Notes under the pieces: generated by a model
Database searches by the model: none
What the model was told of the DNA's origin: nothing
The model's input: only the letters and a program-made list of their open reading frames with translations
From: Acholoe squamosa
Taxonomy: Eukaryota > Annelida > Polychaeta > Phyllodocida > Polynoidae
DNA: 64,000 nucleotides
Direction of reading: 5' to 3'
NCBI GenBank assembly: GCA_949317995.1
Contig: OX439038.1
Location: forward strand, 3,118,001-3,182,000
In this document: in pieces, positions 44,338 to 56,167 of the stretch
How the letters are laid out: each line of letters starts with the position of its first letter
How positions within the stretch are numbered: the first letter of the stretch is position 1
Program-made: the position numbers and the translations under genes

Positions 44338-44580
44338 ATCTAGACCCCCTTCAAGTCGTAGTGAACTCACACAGTTAAATGCCATTACAGACCTGCATCT
44401 AGTGGTCACTAATAAGTGCACTGGTATGACTGCCCTACCAAACCCTATGTAATTGCTGCCTTAAGTGCTGATCATACAGAGTAGTCGTAGTATGTTACCT
44501 ACGATCATCCACTCTGATATTGAGGGTTTCAAATCATACTGGTTGTGTCTAGTCGTACCACCTTAAGAAATGCCCTCCTG
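44338..44580. mobile_element. MITE family 1, copy d
   Basis: Shares CTAGACCCCCTT.AAGTC.TAGTGA, AGTTAAATGCCATTACAG and TGACTGCCCTACCAAACCCT with copy c and ends CTTAAGAAATGCCCTCCTG. The left TIR is eroded. Confidence 0.75.
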
Positions 44581-46871
44581 TTGTAGATCACTGAGGACCT
44601 GAGGGACTACAAAAACCCAACTTAAAGGAGAAGATGTCTTTCATTTGAAAGCATTATAAAGCATTTTCTCAGAGCCTGCTGTCTAGATGTTGGATATTCT
44701 GAAATATAACTTTAGAGGGCAAGGTTTGAGCAACAACTTTAGGTGTGACTGCATATATCGGCTTATCCATGAAATGTTTTTGGGTTGTTTTCGTTTGCCT
44801 TCATGGAGCTGCAATAAACAATTTAAAGCTCCGTTCTTCTTTATTATAGTCAAATTTGATAGAAAACATATGGAGCTTCATTCCTGCAATCGCTTGAAAA
44901 GCAGAACTTGAGATGATCTGCTAAAAGGGGTCTTAGTGCAGGGTACAATAAGGCCCCCTTTCCCAGTACATGTCACATGATTATCATCCATCAGTCAGTC
45001 TAATGCAACTGCAGACCCAGTAAAATCTCTAGTTGCAAACAGGTTTAGTCTCACAGTGGACTTATAGCGAGGGAATTAGTGTATTGACTGGGCTGGTCCT
45101 GACTGGAGGACTGGTGGACAAGATTGTGGGCAGGACCCTGGCTTGACCGAAAATGAAACATAAACAGTGGGTTGGATTTCCTTCCTAAGCTCTAAGTTAC
45201 ACCATGGGAACTCTAGTGGACAAAGGCATCCAGAAAAGAAAAGAATTGTGGAAAACTACCGCAGCAACTCTGGCTAATTATCTATAACTTCGATCATTTA
45301 TTGGTGTTTGAAGTGATATATAATGTAGCTAGGCCTACTGGTCGAAATTACAAAAAAAAAAAGAAATATAGGGAATTAAGGCATAGGAGGCAAATCTTCA
45401 TTGGGGGGGGGGGCGTAAACAGGGGCCCAACCGTGACCACCTTGAAATGCCGAAATGCCAGCTTAAAGCCAATGATGTGAATACATAACTATGTAGAATG
45501 TGTATAGAAAGTTAATTTTTAGTAAATTTTAGATCTGATTTGAGGCACAGGGCCCAATTTCCCCTATACCATTATCCAATTAATTTGATTTGAAGTTTCA
45601 GCTTCTTGTCCAATTTGATATCAACCTTTGGCAATTGGGGGGGGGGGCAAAGCATACTCAGCCCCACCCCTGCTTTATGATTGAGGGGTTCCAGGCCCCC
45701 CTGCCCCCCCCCCCCCTTTTCCTACACCCTACTTGGATGAAAGTGGATGGCTGCCTAATTCAGTATTCATTTCCATCTGTGTGCAAATGATGCAAATGTC
45801 CACCTTTTTATGAAAAAAAAAACATAAGGAAATCATACATCGGTCTGGAAAACAAATTAATATCACGTTTTCACATACAAGCTACATTTTACTTGCTAGC
45901 ACCCCTAGTCCAAAAGAACAGAAAAAGTGCCACTGCCACTTATCCTGTCCCTAGACTCCCTTGGGTATCATTTAAACCGTTTACAGGAAATTGCTCACTA
46001 ACTGGGCATGTTGTGGTGAAAATGATGTATAGGACTGTCTCTACCAATAAATGAAATGTCCTGTCAAGGAAAAAAGGACGAGGGAGAATCGTTTATATTC
46101 ATTCACTGTCACAATTCCCCTAGACCCCTTAGACCTTTGGGATTATTTATACGCTATTGGGACAGTGAAAGGCATACATGATATGAACAATGTTTTGATC
46201 ATGATGACCTAAGAGCAAACTAAAGCAAGCTGCCTCCCTTAAGGCCTACAAAAAGCCAAAGTTTGTGATTAGTTTAAGTATAGCCCATCACCACAGAAAT
46301 ATAATTGAGGAACCTAAGACGACTTTAGCCTTCTATTACTGTTGCTGCAGAAACATTTTTATAACACGGTTAGCGAGTTTTCAGTGCCGAAAATGGATAA
46401 TATGAGTTCCTATATCTCACGATAAAGGAACCAAAATTGGCTGCGGACGGACAGCGGGGCGGACATCTTGAAACCTACCTTGACATAAATCCTCCATTTT
46501 TGAAGCTTATGTACCAAATATAGCGAAATGCTTTGGACATAAAATAGTTGAAACCATATTATACCTCTGTCGACTTGATTCCTTAATATTATGGCTGTAT
46601 TTGATAAAAAAAATTATTAAACTTTCCAATTGAGCGACTTGCCGTGCGTCTTCGTCGTTTTGTCAACACTACAGGTGCCGCCGCCTGGTGTGTACAGAAT
46701 GGATTATATTTTAGATTGGCGCAGCTGTCTCGACGTGTTCGCAGTAGTAGGCCTATGAGAGTGGGACTTCCAGGAGCTCGCCAGCTTAACCATACGTCAA
46801 CATGAAACCAAGATGGCGGAGGGCCGTCTTGTCGACTCGCATAAGAAATCAATAGATTCTATCATTTTTAA
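44581..46871. other. Unassigned, with G and C homopolymer runs
   Basis: 45404-45412, 45640-45649 and 45702-45716 are long G or C runs, set in AT-rich DNA. Short ORFs (87 codons at most) have no recognisable domain. No transposon ends were found. Confidence 0.4.
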
Positions 46872-47060
46872 AGGTAAATACTAAGAATTAATGGTCGAAA
46901 CGGTGTTATAAGGGCAATATATAATGAATAGACTTGCACTCGTTGGCTTCAGGGGTTTTATATAAGCATTCGCCTACGGCTCATGCTTATATCACCCCCT
47001 GAAGCCAACTCGTGGAAGTCTATTCATCATATATTACAACCGTAGACTAGCATTTACCAA
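46872..47060. mobile_element. Long-hairpin (foldback) element
   Basis: Left arm AATGAATAGACTTGCACTCG then TTGGCTTCAGGGG...TATATAAGCAT pairs with right arm ATGCTTATATCACCCCCTGA...GTGGAAGTCTATTCAT around the core TCGCCTACGGCTCA. Arms are about 85 bp with few mismatches and extend outward weakly to GGTAAATACTA / TAGCATTTACC. No ORF. Confidence 0.8.
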
Positions 47061-48130
47061 TCCATCAGCTTTATTGCAAAATGACTTTCTGTTCACTCAG
47101 TATTTAGTATCTAGTGTGGATGGATATAAGATTAATTCAGTGGATAATTTAAACTTAAAGTATTTCTAAAGTATCTCAGTTTGTGTGCCACCTAAGGGCA
47201 CTTCAGTGCACTGTGTATATTTCAGTTCTACTACTCTCCTTAGACCTGACTTTACACATGACCTTTGCGTGCATATTTATGTACTTTTTAACAAGCCCTA
47301 CTTAAAACTGTCTTCACCTTACATATATAAACGTTGGTAAAAAAGCTTCCTAGACTTGAATCAGCAATCCACATGTACAACAGGGGTGAGGTAGCTTTTG
47401 ACAATGTAACATGCCAAGGGAATCTCCACAAGATCAACTCTTGCAACAAAAATGCAGTGGATATTCAGATCGATTCCTTGCCAAATAAGTTAGACAGTAA
47501 TCCATCACTGCACTGCTAGGTTAGGGGATTTATTTAGAAAGATCTGCATGAGAAGGGAGAGGCTCAATGCTCAGCAAACTAAAATGTGCAGACATCCTTG
47601 AAGTAGAGGGAAAAGAAGACTATACACAGCCAAAAACCAAATTGAAGATATCAGAAGTGTTCACTTTGACCACATCTATACATTATAGTTCTGTATTCTG
47701 CTGAAATTAGAAAAGCTTTATTTCCCAGTTACATGACTATAAATGGATATATTATATATTATTTATCGCCTTTCATAAATCATAAATGGGCTTTTCTAAT
47801 ATTAAGATAACTAATTATCCTCCTGCTTCAGTACTTACACTAATAAAGAAAAATTAAGCTGTCTAGAAGATTGACAGTACAAGACACATGAGAATGTATC
47901 ACATTTCCACATTCCCATGTTCTCTGGTCACAACCATGAAAGGTTTCCACAGTTAAAAATGATACGGAAAAAATTGCTAAATTAGATTCACCTCTTTTTG
48001 GACATGATAAAAACTTCACATTTTCATTTCCCTTTGTGACCTTTTTTCTGAAACAATACTTACCTTGAACAATGGGAAAGGAGACAAAAAGTGCAAAACT
48101 AATCTCTGCATGTTTCAGTCTATGGTCAGA

Positions 48131-48250
48131 AATACATAAGCTAATGTCCACGACCAGTGAATAATTTTACAGCGTATTCACCAAGGGCAGCCCCACCGAG
48201 AAGAATACGCTGTAAAATTATTCACTGGAGTGGACATTTGCATTTATGCC
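48131..48250. mobile_element. Long-hairpin (foldback) element
   Basis: AATGTCCAC.ACCAGTGAATAA and TTTTACAGCGTATTC on the left are mirrored by GAATACGCTGTAAAATTATT and CACTGGAGTGGACATT on the right, around a 25-nt centre rich in C and G. Arms about 45 bp. Confidence 0.8.
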
Positions 48251-50199
48251 ATGGCCCTACGGGATGAATTTGCTTTAAAATCAAGAAACACAACCATATT
48301 TACTGTTTTTCAACGTGTCGAGTCGTCCCGGTTTGTTTTCATCCGCCATGACACCTTGCTCAACGAAATTGGTCACATGATACGGAGCTAGCCGCTACTT
48401 TTAGTTTTGATAGAAATGTTCCTTGCGCAGGACAATATCTTCTTTTTTAACATGGCGCTAATACATAGAAATCCCTTAAACAAATCATAACATATTATTT
48501 AACTAGTTCAATCATTCTTTTTTTGCGTAAACCTTCTAATAACCATACCTAAATACGAAACTAGTTAGCTTTGTATAAATTTCAAAATGGCGCTGCGGAA
48601 TATGCGAGGATCGTATTCCACCCCCCATTGAATACGGCGTAAGTAGTACTAATCTATAGTGTCGTCGATATTAGCCATGGCATAAAAGAAAGACTCCAAT
48701 CCCAGTGAAGTGCCATCACTGAGAGTTACAGAAGTAGACAACCGTATCTCCCAAACCATTTCATGGTCAGTCAGTTTTAACACTGGACTAACCGAAATGC
48801 AGGTAGGCCTATGTCAGCTTCAAGTTCAGAGTCCAGACAGTTGTATATACAATGTGGTGTGGTGCCTTTGGTGTATATTACTGGTTGTTCCTAGTTCCTT
48901 CTCAGATAACTCCCTACATTATCTATTGTGCACAATGTTAGATTGAACCCATTGAGGTTATCACTGTATTACAATTAATTGATAAGCCCTGGGAACATTA
49001 TTGGATTGAGATGGCACTATAAGCATATACATTATTAACAAATGGTGGGTACTGCTTCCCCCCCCCCCCAGTAGCAGGACCTAGAGGTTAGGCTATTTTG
49101 GTAACGCCTTTATGGGTCACTCTGGTGCAGAGTGACTGGCTGGCCTAGGGTATGCAAGAGTAATTATACAGGACAACTAACTGTACACATGTGTCTACAG
49201 GTAGAAGCTTGTCACTAAACAGTGAGAGTCAGTGTATTTGAGAATACTGCTCTTTCCCCTTATATGCTCGGTATCATCAGTTAAATAGATATTAGATACA
49301 TAAATGAAGTGCCGACAAAAGCCTTTGACTGATAGTCTTTTGACTGGCATTACCTTTACAGTATGTACTGCTTTATTTCCTACATTGGATACTGATTTAG
49401 ACCTATGTCCACTCCCTTTTTGTCCATACTTAACTGTTTAAATAAATATTTCGGACTTCAAAATGTGCTCACAAATAGAGGGGTCCTTCCTTGGAGGGCC
49501 TCCTTCACTGCCTCTGATTCTAAAGCCTCTTTCAGCCACTGTTAAGAGTGATTTTAAAAGCCACAGGGTGCCTCTGGTTGACATATACAGGAGTTTACAA
49601 TCAAACGGAAATCCTACTAAAGCCTACCCAGATGCAAGAAGGCTATGCTACCCTTTCATACTTTTCTCTCAGTAATCTGGCTTAAGTCGTGTGGACTTAT
49701 TTAGGAAGCTGTACATTGCTGGAGGCAAAGCCTCTGATCTAGCAGCCTGCTGGGTACTGGACATGAGGGGAACATTGATTCCCGTGTTCCTGGCTTTAAA
49801 TGTTAAAGACAAGGCCTTCACCAGAACAAGGGATATAGTTTTTATAAGTATAGTTCTTTGGCTTCAAAAGAATTAATGGATCGTAATTGTTTCATTATTC
49901 TTATTGAAACCTGGTATAATGTTCAAAGCCTTCTGTGTATGATTGATTTGACATGTGCACAGTTCCGCCTCACAATGTGTAATCTTCATTATTCTCTAAA
50001 TTTACTTTTTATATTTACAACATCCACAGTGAATATGGGACATTTGCATAATGGATATCTGATTTAGCTTTCAATTCTAAATTTTAGTAGATAATATCAG
50101 CAAATTTGTAGTCTGCTTGCTCAGAACACATTCAATTTTTCTTGTTTTCTTTATATTATTATAAGGCAGGAGGCAGGGGTGATCCTGTTGACATTTTGA
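48251..50199. other. No feature recognised
   Basis: AT-rich with one C10 run near 49061. A few ORFs of 60-78 codons have no recognisable domain. Confidence 0.35.
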
Positions 50200-50295
50200 A
50201 TATGTCCAGCTTGGGACCAGTTGGACAGGAGGTGGATTGAATCCCATCCTACCTAACCTTTCAGGTTCATTATCTACCGATCTACCCGTGGGATC

Positions 50296-50319
50296 GCTGA
50301 TGACGTCCTAATGTCCGGC
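50296..50319 (+). repeat. 24-bp invariant core, copy 3
   Basis: Identical to 33209-33232 and 35665-35688, outside the tandem R duplication. About 90 bp upstream there is loosely similar text (GGATTGAATCCCATCC). Confidence 0.8.
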
Positions 50320-50699
50320 CAGGGGAATGGACATACCGTAATTTATTATGAGCACATTGGTATGGCCTTCATTATTTCGTCCAAATGCAAGCAGTAGTTA
50401 AAGATGCTGATTGGTCGGAACATATAGACAGAATAACCTGGAAATATTTCATGAATATTCTGTACATATAGTGCATTAACCACTGAGAGATGGTATAATA
50501 ACTCTGTAGATTTATTTGTTTAAATCACTAATCCAAAAGAAGAAGTAGAAAAAATATTTCAACCCCTAACTTTGCAGAAAAATATGTTCAAAAGTGTTAT
50601 AATTTGATTAAGACAAGTTAAGAGATTCCGCATGGTAAACTTTCATAAAAAAGTAACTGCATATATACACCACTAAAATACAGTGTGGCAGAGAAATGC

Positions 50700-51165
50700 A
50701 ACCAGCCTGTGCTGTGTTTCCACATAACTTAACCTCTAATCTCCCACTATACTGCTTTAGTTACAGCGATTTGTCTGGGAACTTGTAGATTGTTGTTGGC
50801 AGAGTCCTCGTACCAACAGACAATAAACCAGTGGACAAAAGAGCTGCTGTGTTGGTGCTCTTAAGTGTGAGAGTCAAGGCAAGCAACAGACTGGTAGAAG
50901 ATACTAATCGGTCGGAACAAACATCTACAGAACCTGTCAAAGACACACAGCCAGACTTTGCTGTGTTTCCATATAATTCAACCTCTAATCTCCCACTACA
51001 CTGTTATAGTCCAAGGGATTTGTCTGGGAACTTTTGCATTTGTGTGGGTGTTATAAATATTAGAAAAGACTAAAACCACTAAACATAAATATGGCAGGTT
51101 CTTTTATTGTGTTTTCACATAGTCTCAGTGATTTCTCTAGGAAGATGGATATCTGTGTGGGCGGA
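50700..51165. repeat. Tandem duplication, period about 247 bp
   Basis: 50707-50795 (TGCTGTGTTTCCACATAA, ACCTCTAATCTCCCACTA, TTTGTCTGGGAACTT) is repeated at 50957-51040 with few differences, and more weakly at about 51105-51165 (GTGTTTTCACATAG...GGAAGATGGAT). The frame 50831-51073 is open only because of this composition; no product is recognised. Confidence 0.65.
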
Positions 51166-51544
51166 GTAAATTGTTTTCGGGAGACTAAAACCACTGCACA
51201 CGAGTGCTGTAGGCCGCTGTATTGGTATCCTGCACAATATGCAATGGAGCATTGGGCAATGCTTGGCCATGCTTGGACCAATAAAAGCCAACGTTGGCCC
51301 AATATAAGCCAACATTGGCCCAATGTATTCTCGCTACCTGAGGAGTGTTTAAGTCAAGGTAACAGAGAAGTTCACCAGGGCTGTGTTCATTCTTCAAACC
51401 AACTCTATAGGGCTGGCACAATCACTTAGCATGGGCATGAGTTGGAAACCAGTCTTGTTTTTTTCTCAAGATAGTGTGACTGAATACAGCCACTTTGATT
51501 TTAAACCCTCAAAATTAAAGTGGTTGTTTATAGGAAATACTCAA

Positions 51545-51885
51545 CAACTCAAGAGCTGGCTAAAAATGCCCTCCTTTCCAGTCCTTTCTTTTCATGTAGC
51601 TATAAGTTGTCCCTTTTGTTGCTCACAAGTGGTCATTCAAGTATGGTGCTAAAAAAGGGGGATTGGAGTAGGTACCTAGTTGGGAGAAGTCAGTCAGTAT
51701 AATATACTATAGAGTGTGTGACATGAGTAGGTAGCTGATAGTGCAGCTCTCTCTGGCAGGTGACTTTTCAGACTAATGTGGTGATTGCAAGTTGAATGGT
51801 GAAGCAGAGCGTCACTTCTTTTGAAAAGAGAGTACCTACTGACAGCTCTTTATACTATAGGAGCAACACGCTCCAGCACTTATTA
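51545..51885 (+). mobile_element. MITE family 2, copy c
   Basis: AGAGCTGGCTAAAAATGCCC, TCATGTAGCTATAAGTTGTC and TTGCTCACAAGTGGTCATTC through to ACTATAGGAGCAACACGCTC and CAGC at the right end. The left TIR is missing; the copy starts at AGAGCTGG. Confidence 0.8.
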
Positions 51886-53560
51886 TAGTAAAATATTATG
51901 ACAGTTTGAGATGGCAGTCATACCAGTGCAATCAATAGTCAGCACCAGATAAAAGGGCTTTATTTCATGTGAATAACAATTCCCCATAGAGATAGCATTG
52001 AAGGGCCGTACTCCACACCCCCAGTTGTGTAACATGTCTCGATCCACCAGAGGGTGGATCCACCTCAGGTTGCATTGACCCCAAATCTATGCCATGGACG
52101 TTTAGTTATGTCTATGTACTGTCATAAGTCTAAGGGATCCCACTACAATTTGAAGGGTTCTAGTTGCACAATCTTAAAAAGTGACTTCCATGCCTGCATT
52201 TGCACCACGTAACTATAAAACAACAGGGTTCTCTTCAGACAAAGAAAAAATCTGCCAGAAGATCCTTGCCAGACTCATACCGTTGGATTAACCAGAAGCG
52301 GTATCCTATTTCTAAAGGCTATAATCGTGTGACCTCCCCTATCCATATTCAATATATGTTAGCCCTCAGACAGCTGAATTGCGCAGTTGGCAATGCTGAC
52401 TTATAAATATATCAACCTTAACCTGTGACTTTAGAGTTGCCCATATGATGTCTGTTGTTGCAGAGATGCAACACACTGATTTGATATTCAAATAATGACA
52501 ATGCTATTAAAACCATGATGGCGTTTAGCACAGAAATGCAGTCTTCAATGAGTTTAGGTATCAATGTATTAAATGCATCAAAAAGGTAAGAGTGCTGGAA
52601 GATGTTGTCCAGTAGTGCCCAGAGCAGTCTATGTGACCTGACATGACCAGTGGCCATTTATAAGTCTAGGATTGTCACTGGCATGAAAAAAGGCAGGCAT
52701 ATCATTGCTTATGAAAAAGAAATAATATGATTTGGATCACCCACACTAGTTCTTCTTAACAGTTAAAAAATAGATAAAACATGATGAACAGAAAATAAGT
52801 GATGCTTAGCAAATTTGATGCTAACAATTACACATCCAGCTTTTTAATTGAGAGCTATGATAGAAAATTGTTGTGACATTGTGGCACAAAGACGCTGAGC
52901 CGGATGGTCACTGAATGTAAATAATGCCCTTTGGTCATCATGATGCACCGATGAAGTGCTGGCAAGACTGCGAGAGTGCTTATCGTGAATATCACCTACT
53001 CAGCAGATGTGTGCAGTTGTACCATATTGAGAAATGCTTTCCTGACAGAAGTGTTTTTATGTGAAGACCAAACAATCCTTCGACCTTTGCCGCAGAAGCA
53101 ATTCATGTAAAATGCCAGTTATAGTCATACCTTACATTCTGTCCCTATCTACCCAGGCAATAGTAAATAATGCTAAAACTGTTCCCAACATCATGGTTAC
53201 ATATTTTGGGTACAAATGCTCAATTGAGTAAGAGATATGAAAAGCTAAACTGTGACTTTTCTTTGAGTCTATAGCCTTGGCAAGGATAACAGAACTATTT
53301 GGTCTCCACTTGTGAACTCTAAGCTGAAACACAATGCAATATACAGGACTGTCAGATCCCCTCAAGGCAAAAATCCTATTCAAAATGTAACAACCATAAT
53401 ATTGTCAGCTGAATGTTAATAATTATGAAAGTCTAGAGTACACATAACAGCCTTTGCTAGAGAGTGAATTGGCTTCCTCTTCGATGATGCCTGAGTCATT
53501 CGCAGTCTAGAAACTCATTCCTCTATTTCCTGGGAGGACCAGTTCGGTTTCTCCACCAGT
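51886..53560. other. Unassigned, with one satellite-related unit
   Basis: 52925-52975 (TTTGGTCATCATGATGCACC then GATGAAGTGCTGGCAAGACT) matches parts of 36385-36425 and 42180-42215. The rest has no recognisable gene. Confidence 0.4.
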
Positions 53561-53793
53561 GTAGAGGTCGGAGGAAAATGTCCTGGAGAAACTGGGGGTC
53601 AAACCCGGGACCCTCCAACCTGCAGGTGGAAGCTCTACTGCTGAGCTACTTCCACGTCTGACCTTCTCTACCTTCCACCTACACCTGGATTGGTATGACA
53701 CACACATAGGGGCAGAGACCACCGGATGCCAGCCCCTGGGGGCTGCCACATCCAGAACGGGGCTGCTGGTCTTACGGCAGAGCTAACCCCTAC
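53561..53793 (-). mobile_element. Short composite tRNA-Cys element
   Basis: Starts GTAGAGGTCGGAGGAAAATG and ends CTAACCCCTAC. It has one tRNA-Cys-like module and one hairpin module (CCAGCCCCTGGGGGCTG). Just before it, GGACCAGTTCGGTTTCTCCA and CCAGT repeat the text found at 5037-5060, so the element copied or recombined with a longer form. No flanking duplication was seen. Confidence 0.7.
53585..53655 (-). tRNA. tRNA-Cys(GCA)-like module, diverged
   Basis: Minus strand GTGGAAG...GCTCAGCAGTAGAGC...CCTGCAGG...CCGGGTTTGACCCCCAGTTTCTCC. The T arm has lost one pair and the acceptor two; probably inactive. Confidence 0.55.
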
Positions 53794-54194
53794 ACTACTA
53801 ACAGTGCATTCACAGTCTCAAAACTCTCTGTACATGACAGTCAGTCCTGTGTCTACACCTAATATCTTGTCTGTGATACCCAGTCAGCAAGGGTGTACCC
53901 CTCCCCTCCCAAAAAAGAGAGAAACAAAAAGAAATGAAAGAAGGAACTTGTGTGTTGGTAATGGGAAAAGCTCCCAGAATGGCTACCCACAAGATTGAAC
54001 CAGTTTAATTTCATCAAAAAGGTTATAGTAGGTAATGTCCTATCACTACTCTGTGCAGTCAGCACTATATAGGTAGCAATCAGAATCCTTTGACTGGGAA
54101 TATGATAAGTGCAGCAAGCAAAAACCTGCTATTTTCCTTAGAGATATCTGATGATTATGTTTCAATATGGTGCAGTATTCCAAAAGCACACATC

Positions 54195-54440
54195 TATTTG
54201 TGTTTTCGAACTCACCCTATACAGAGGCCAATGTTATTTGCTCCACCTATAATGGCTGACTGTTTAAGGATATGCAGGTAGTGCCAATATTGCCCCAATC
54301 AGCGGCCCCAATGTACCCACTAGCCTGGTTATTGGTCAATCATACCGTGGGGTGCTGAGTCAATGGATCTATAAATAATACAAAATATCACCAAGTTAGC
54401 CAGTTTCTGTATGTTCCTGACTGCTATATTGATATTACCA
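54195..54440 (-). repeat. R-repeat copy, coding-like segment only
   Basis: Minus strand reads L-T-N-N-Q-A-S-G-Y-I-G-A-A-D-W-G-N-I-G-T-T and V-E-Q-I-T-L-A-S-V, matching the other R copies. The Arg before L-T-N-N is TGA. The uninterrupted CAATCAGCGGCCCC again represents the empty site of MITE 2b. Confidence 0.65.
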
Positions 54441-54949
54441 ATTTGTAGAAACAGTTAACTGTTGCAAATAATTATGATAGGTCAGGTTTTCACCTCAGTC
54501 AAAACATATTTCCTTGAATCTTCAAGAATTGTGGCAAACTAAAGACAGGAGTTCAAAATGTACCACTTCGTCCATTGTATTTTCGTGTGTTTCTTCCACT
54601 TTATTCAAGTAGGGAAAGCTCAAGAATAATTATATTTATTTCATGATGGATGATTGTAGTAATATTTTTTTTGTACATGAAGAAGACATTGCAATGATAG
54701 AATTGACTGTGACTCTTCATGCCTCTGTAATTTCCGGGGAGGTACTCATTATAAATATCGAAGAACAAAGGGAACAAATATATAAGAATTATATATTCAC
54801 CATACACACTAACCAAAAAAGGATATGCTCCATAAAAAGATAAGACCTCACCTAAACAAGGTACCACTTCATGTCTTAGCTTTTCTGTGGGCAGCCTGCC
54901 TTCTGATTATGCATTATATTCACATGAGAGAGACAAGACACTTCCGGAG

Positions 54950-55185
54950 TGTGTTGCTCCTATGGTAAAAAGAGCTGTCAGTAGGTACCCTCTTTTCAAA
55001 AGAAGTCGCGCTCTGCTTCACCGTTCAACTTGAACTTACCACATTAGTGTGAAAAGTCACCTGTCTTGTTTAAATCAGAGAGAGCTGCACTATCAGCTAA
55101 CTACTCATGTCACACACTCTATATTATATTATACTGACTGACTTCTCCCAACTATAGCTCGATAAAGCAAGTTGGGAACCTAGAA
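54950..55185 (-). mobile_element. MITE family 2, copy d (inverted, truncated)
   Basis: Begins CCGGAGTGTGTTGCTCCTAT, then GTAAAAAGAGCTGTCAGTAG and follows the reverse complement of copies b and c through to ACTGACTGACTTCTCCCAAC, where similarity ends. Confidence 0.8.
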
Positions 55186-55727
55186 CCTATTTTCCTACCT
55201 CTATGGTGGCTCATTATACTATGGGAGATTTGTTAGTTTACAAAAACTGTGATTTTTCAGCACAATTGCTGCTTGGTTTTTGATGTGGGACCACATAGAT
55301 CACCATATATGGACGTGTGATCATTGACTGATACCAGAAATATCCATTTGTGTGTTCTACTTGATCATCTTTAAACGCATGTGAAATATCTAAGTCATAC
55401 AATAAGTGTGAGAAGAATTAGGCACATCTCATGATTCTAGTCTTTGGTGACGACAATGCTTTTGTTGCTATTTACAGCTAAATAGCTCAATAGTACATCA
55501 TAATAGGCCACACATGCCTATTAGGGGTTCTTATAGCATTTCACTATTGGTTTCAATGAATCATCAGGTCAAAACAACAATTGATGATGGAATTTAATAG
55601 TAACAAAAGGCCTTTATACCATGGACCTATTCATATTGTTCAGGTGTTCAGATATTGTTATCTTGAAAGTGATGAAGACATTTATGAGCAGGGTGCTTTT
55701 CCAGTCTGTATGGTACCTACAGAGGGC

Positions 55728-55875
55728 ATTTTGGATAGTATTATTAATGGAATATAGCACAAATATGGCCGCACAAGGGTGGTATATTGATGAATATTGC
55801 ACGAGGCCGTTAGGCCGAGTGCATTATCGTCAATATACCACCCGTGTGCGGTCATATTTATGCCATATTGCATTT
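55728..55875. mobile_element. Long-hairpin (foldback) MITE
   Basis: Left AATATAGCACAAATATGGCC, GCACAAGGGTGGTATATTGA; core GCACGAGGCCGTTAGGCCGAGTGC in halves; right TCAATATACCACCCGTGTGC then GGTCATATTTATGCCATATT. Arms about 60 bp with few mismatches. The core matches that of 15181-15337. Confidence 0.85.
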
Positions 55876-55929
55876 ATACCACCATTTCCTCCTTATTGTA
55901 TTAATTTCTTACCTGATATCCACAGAACA

Positions 55930-56167
55930 TAGCCAGAAGACATTTTGTAAAAACAAGCGATACGGCCCGGGTCAGCGCTCTGCGCGAAGCCATTGTTTTT
56001 GTTCCTTGCCGGGAGAGGTACCGCTGTGTATACAGTCACTTTTCGTATAGAATCCAACCATGACAAGTTTTCAAATTAAAACATACATGTCATAGAGAGC
56101 CCAGATACAGAGGAGCCAACTTGTAAATGAGCAACTGGACACATTCCTGGATACACACACTTGTACC
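55930..56167 (+). promoter_or_regulatory. Probable LINE 5' UTR
   Basis: A GC-richer stretch (GATACGGCCCGGGTCAGCGC, TGCCGGGAGAGGTACCGCTG) just before ORF1, unlike the surrounding AT-rich DNA. LINEs carry an internal promoter here. The exact 5' end is not determined. The ORF1 ATG has a good context (TGTACCATGG). Confidence 0.45.
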
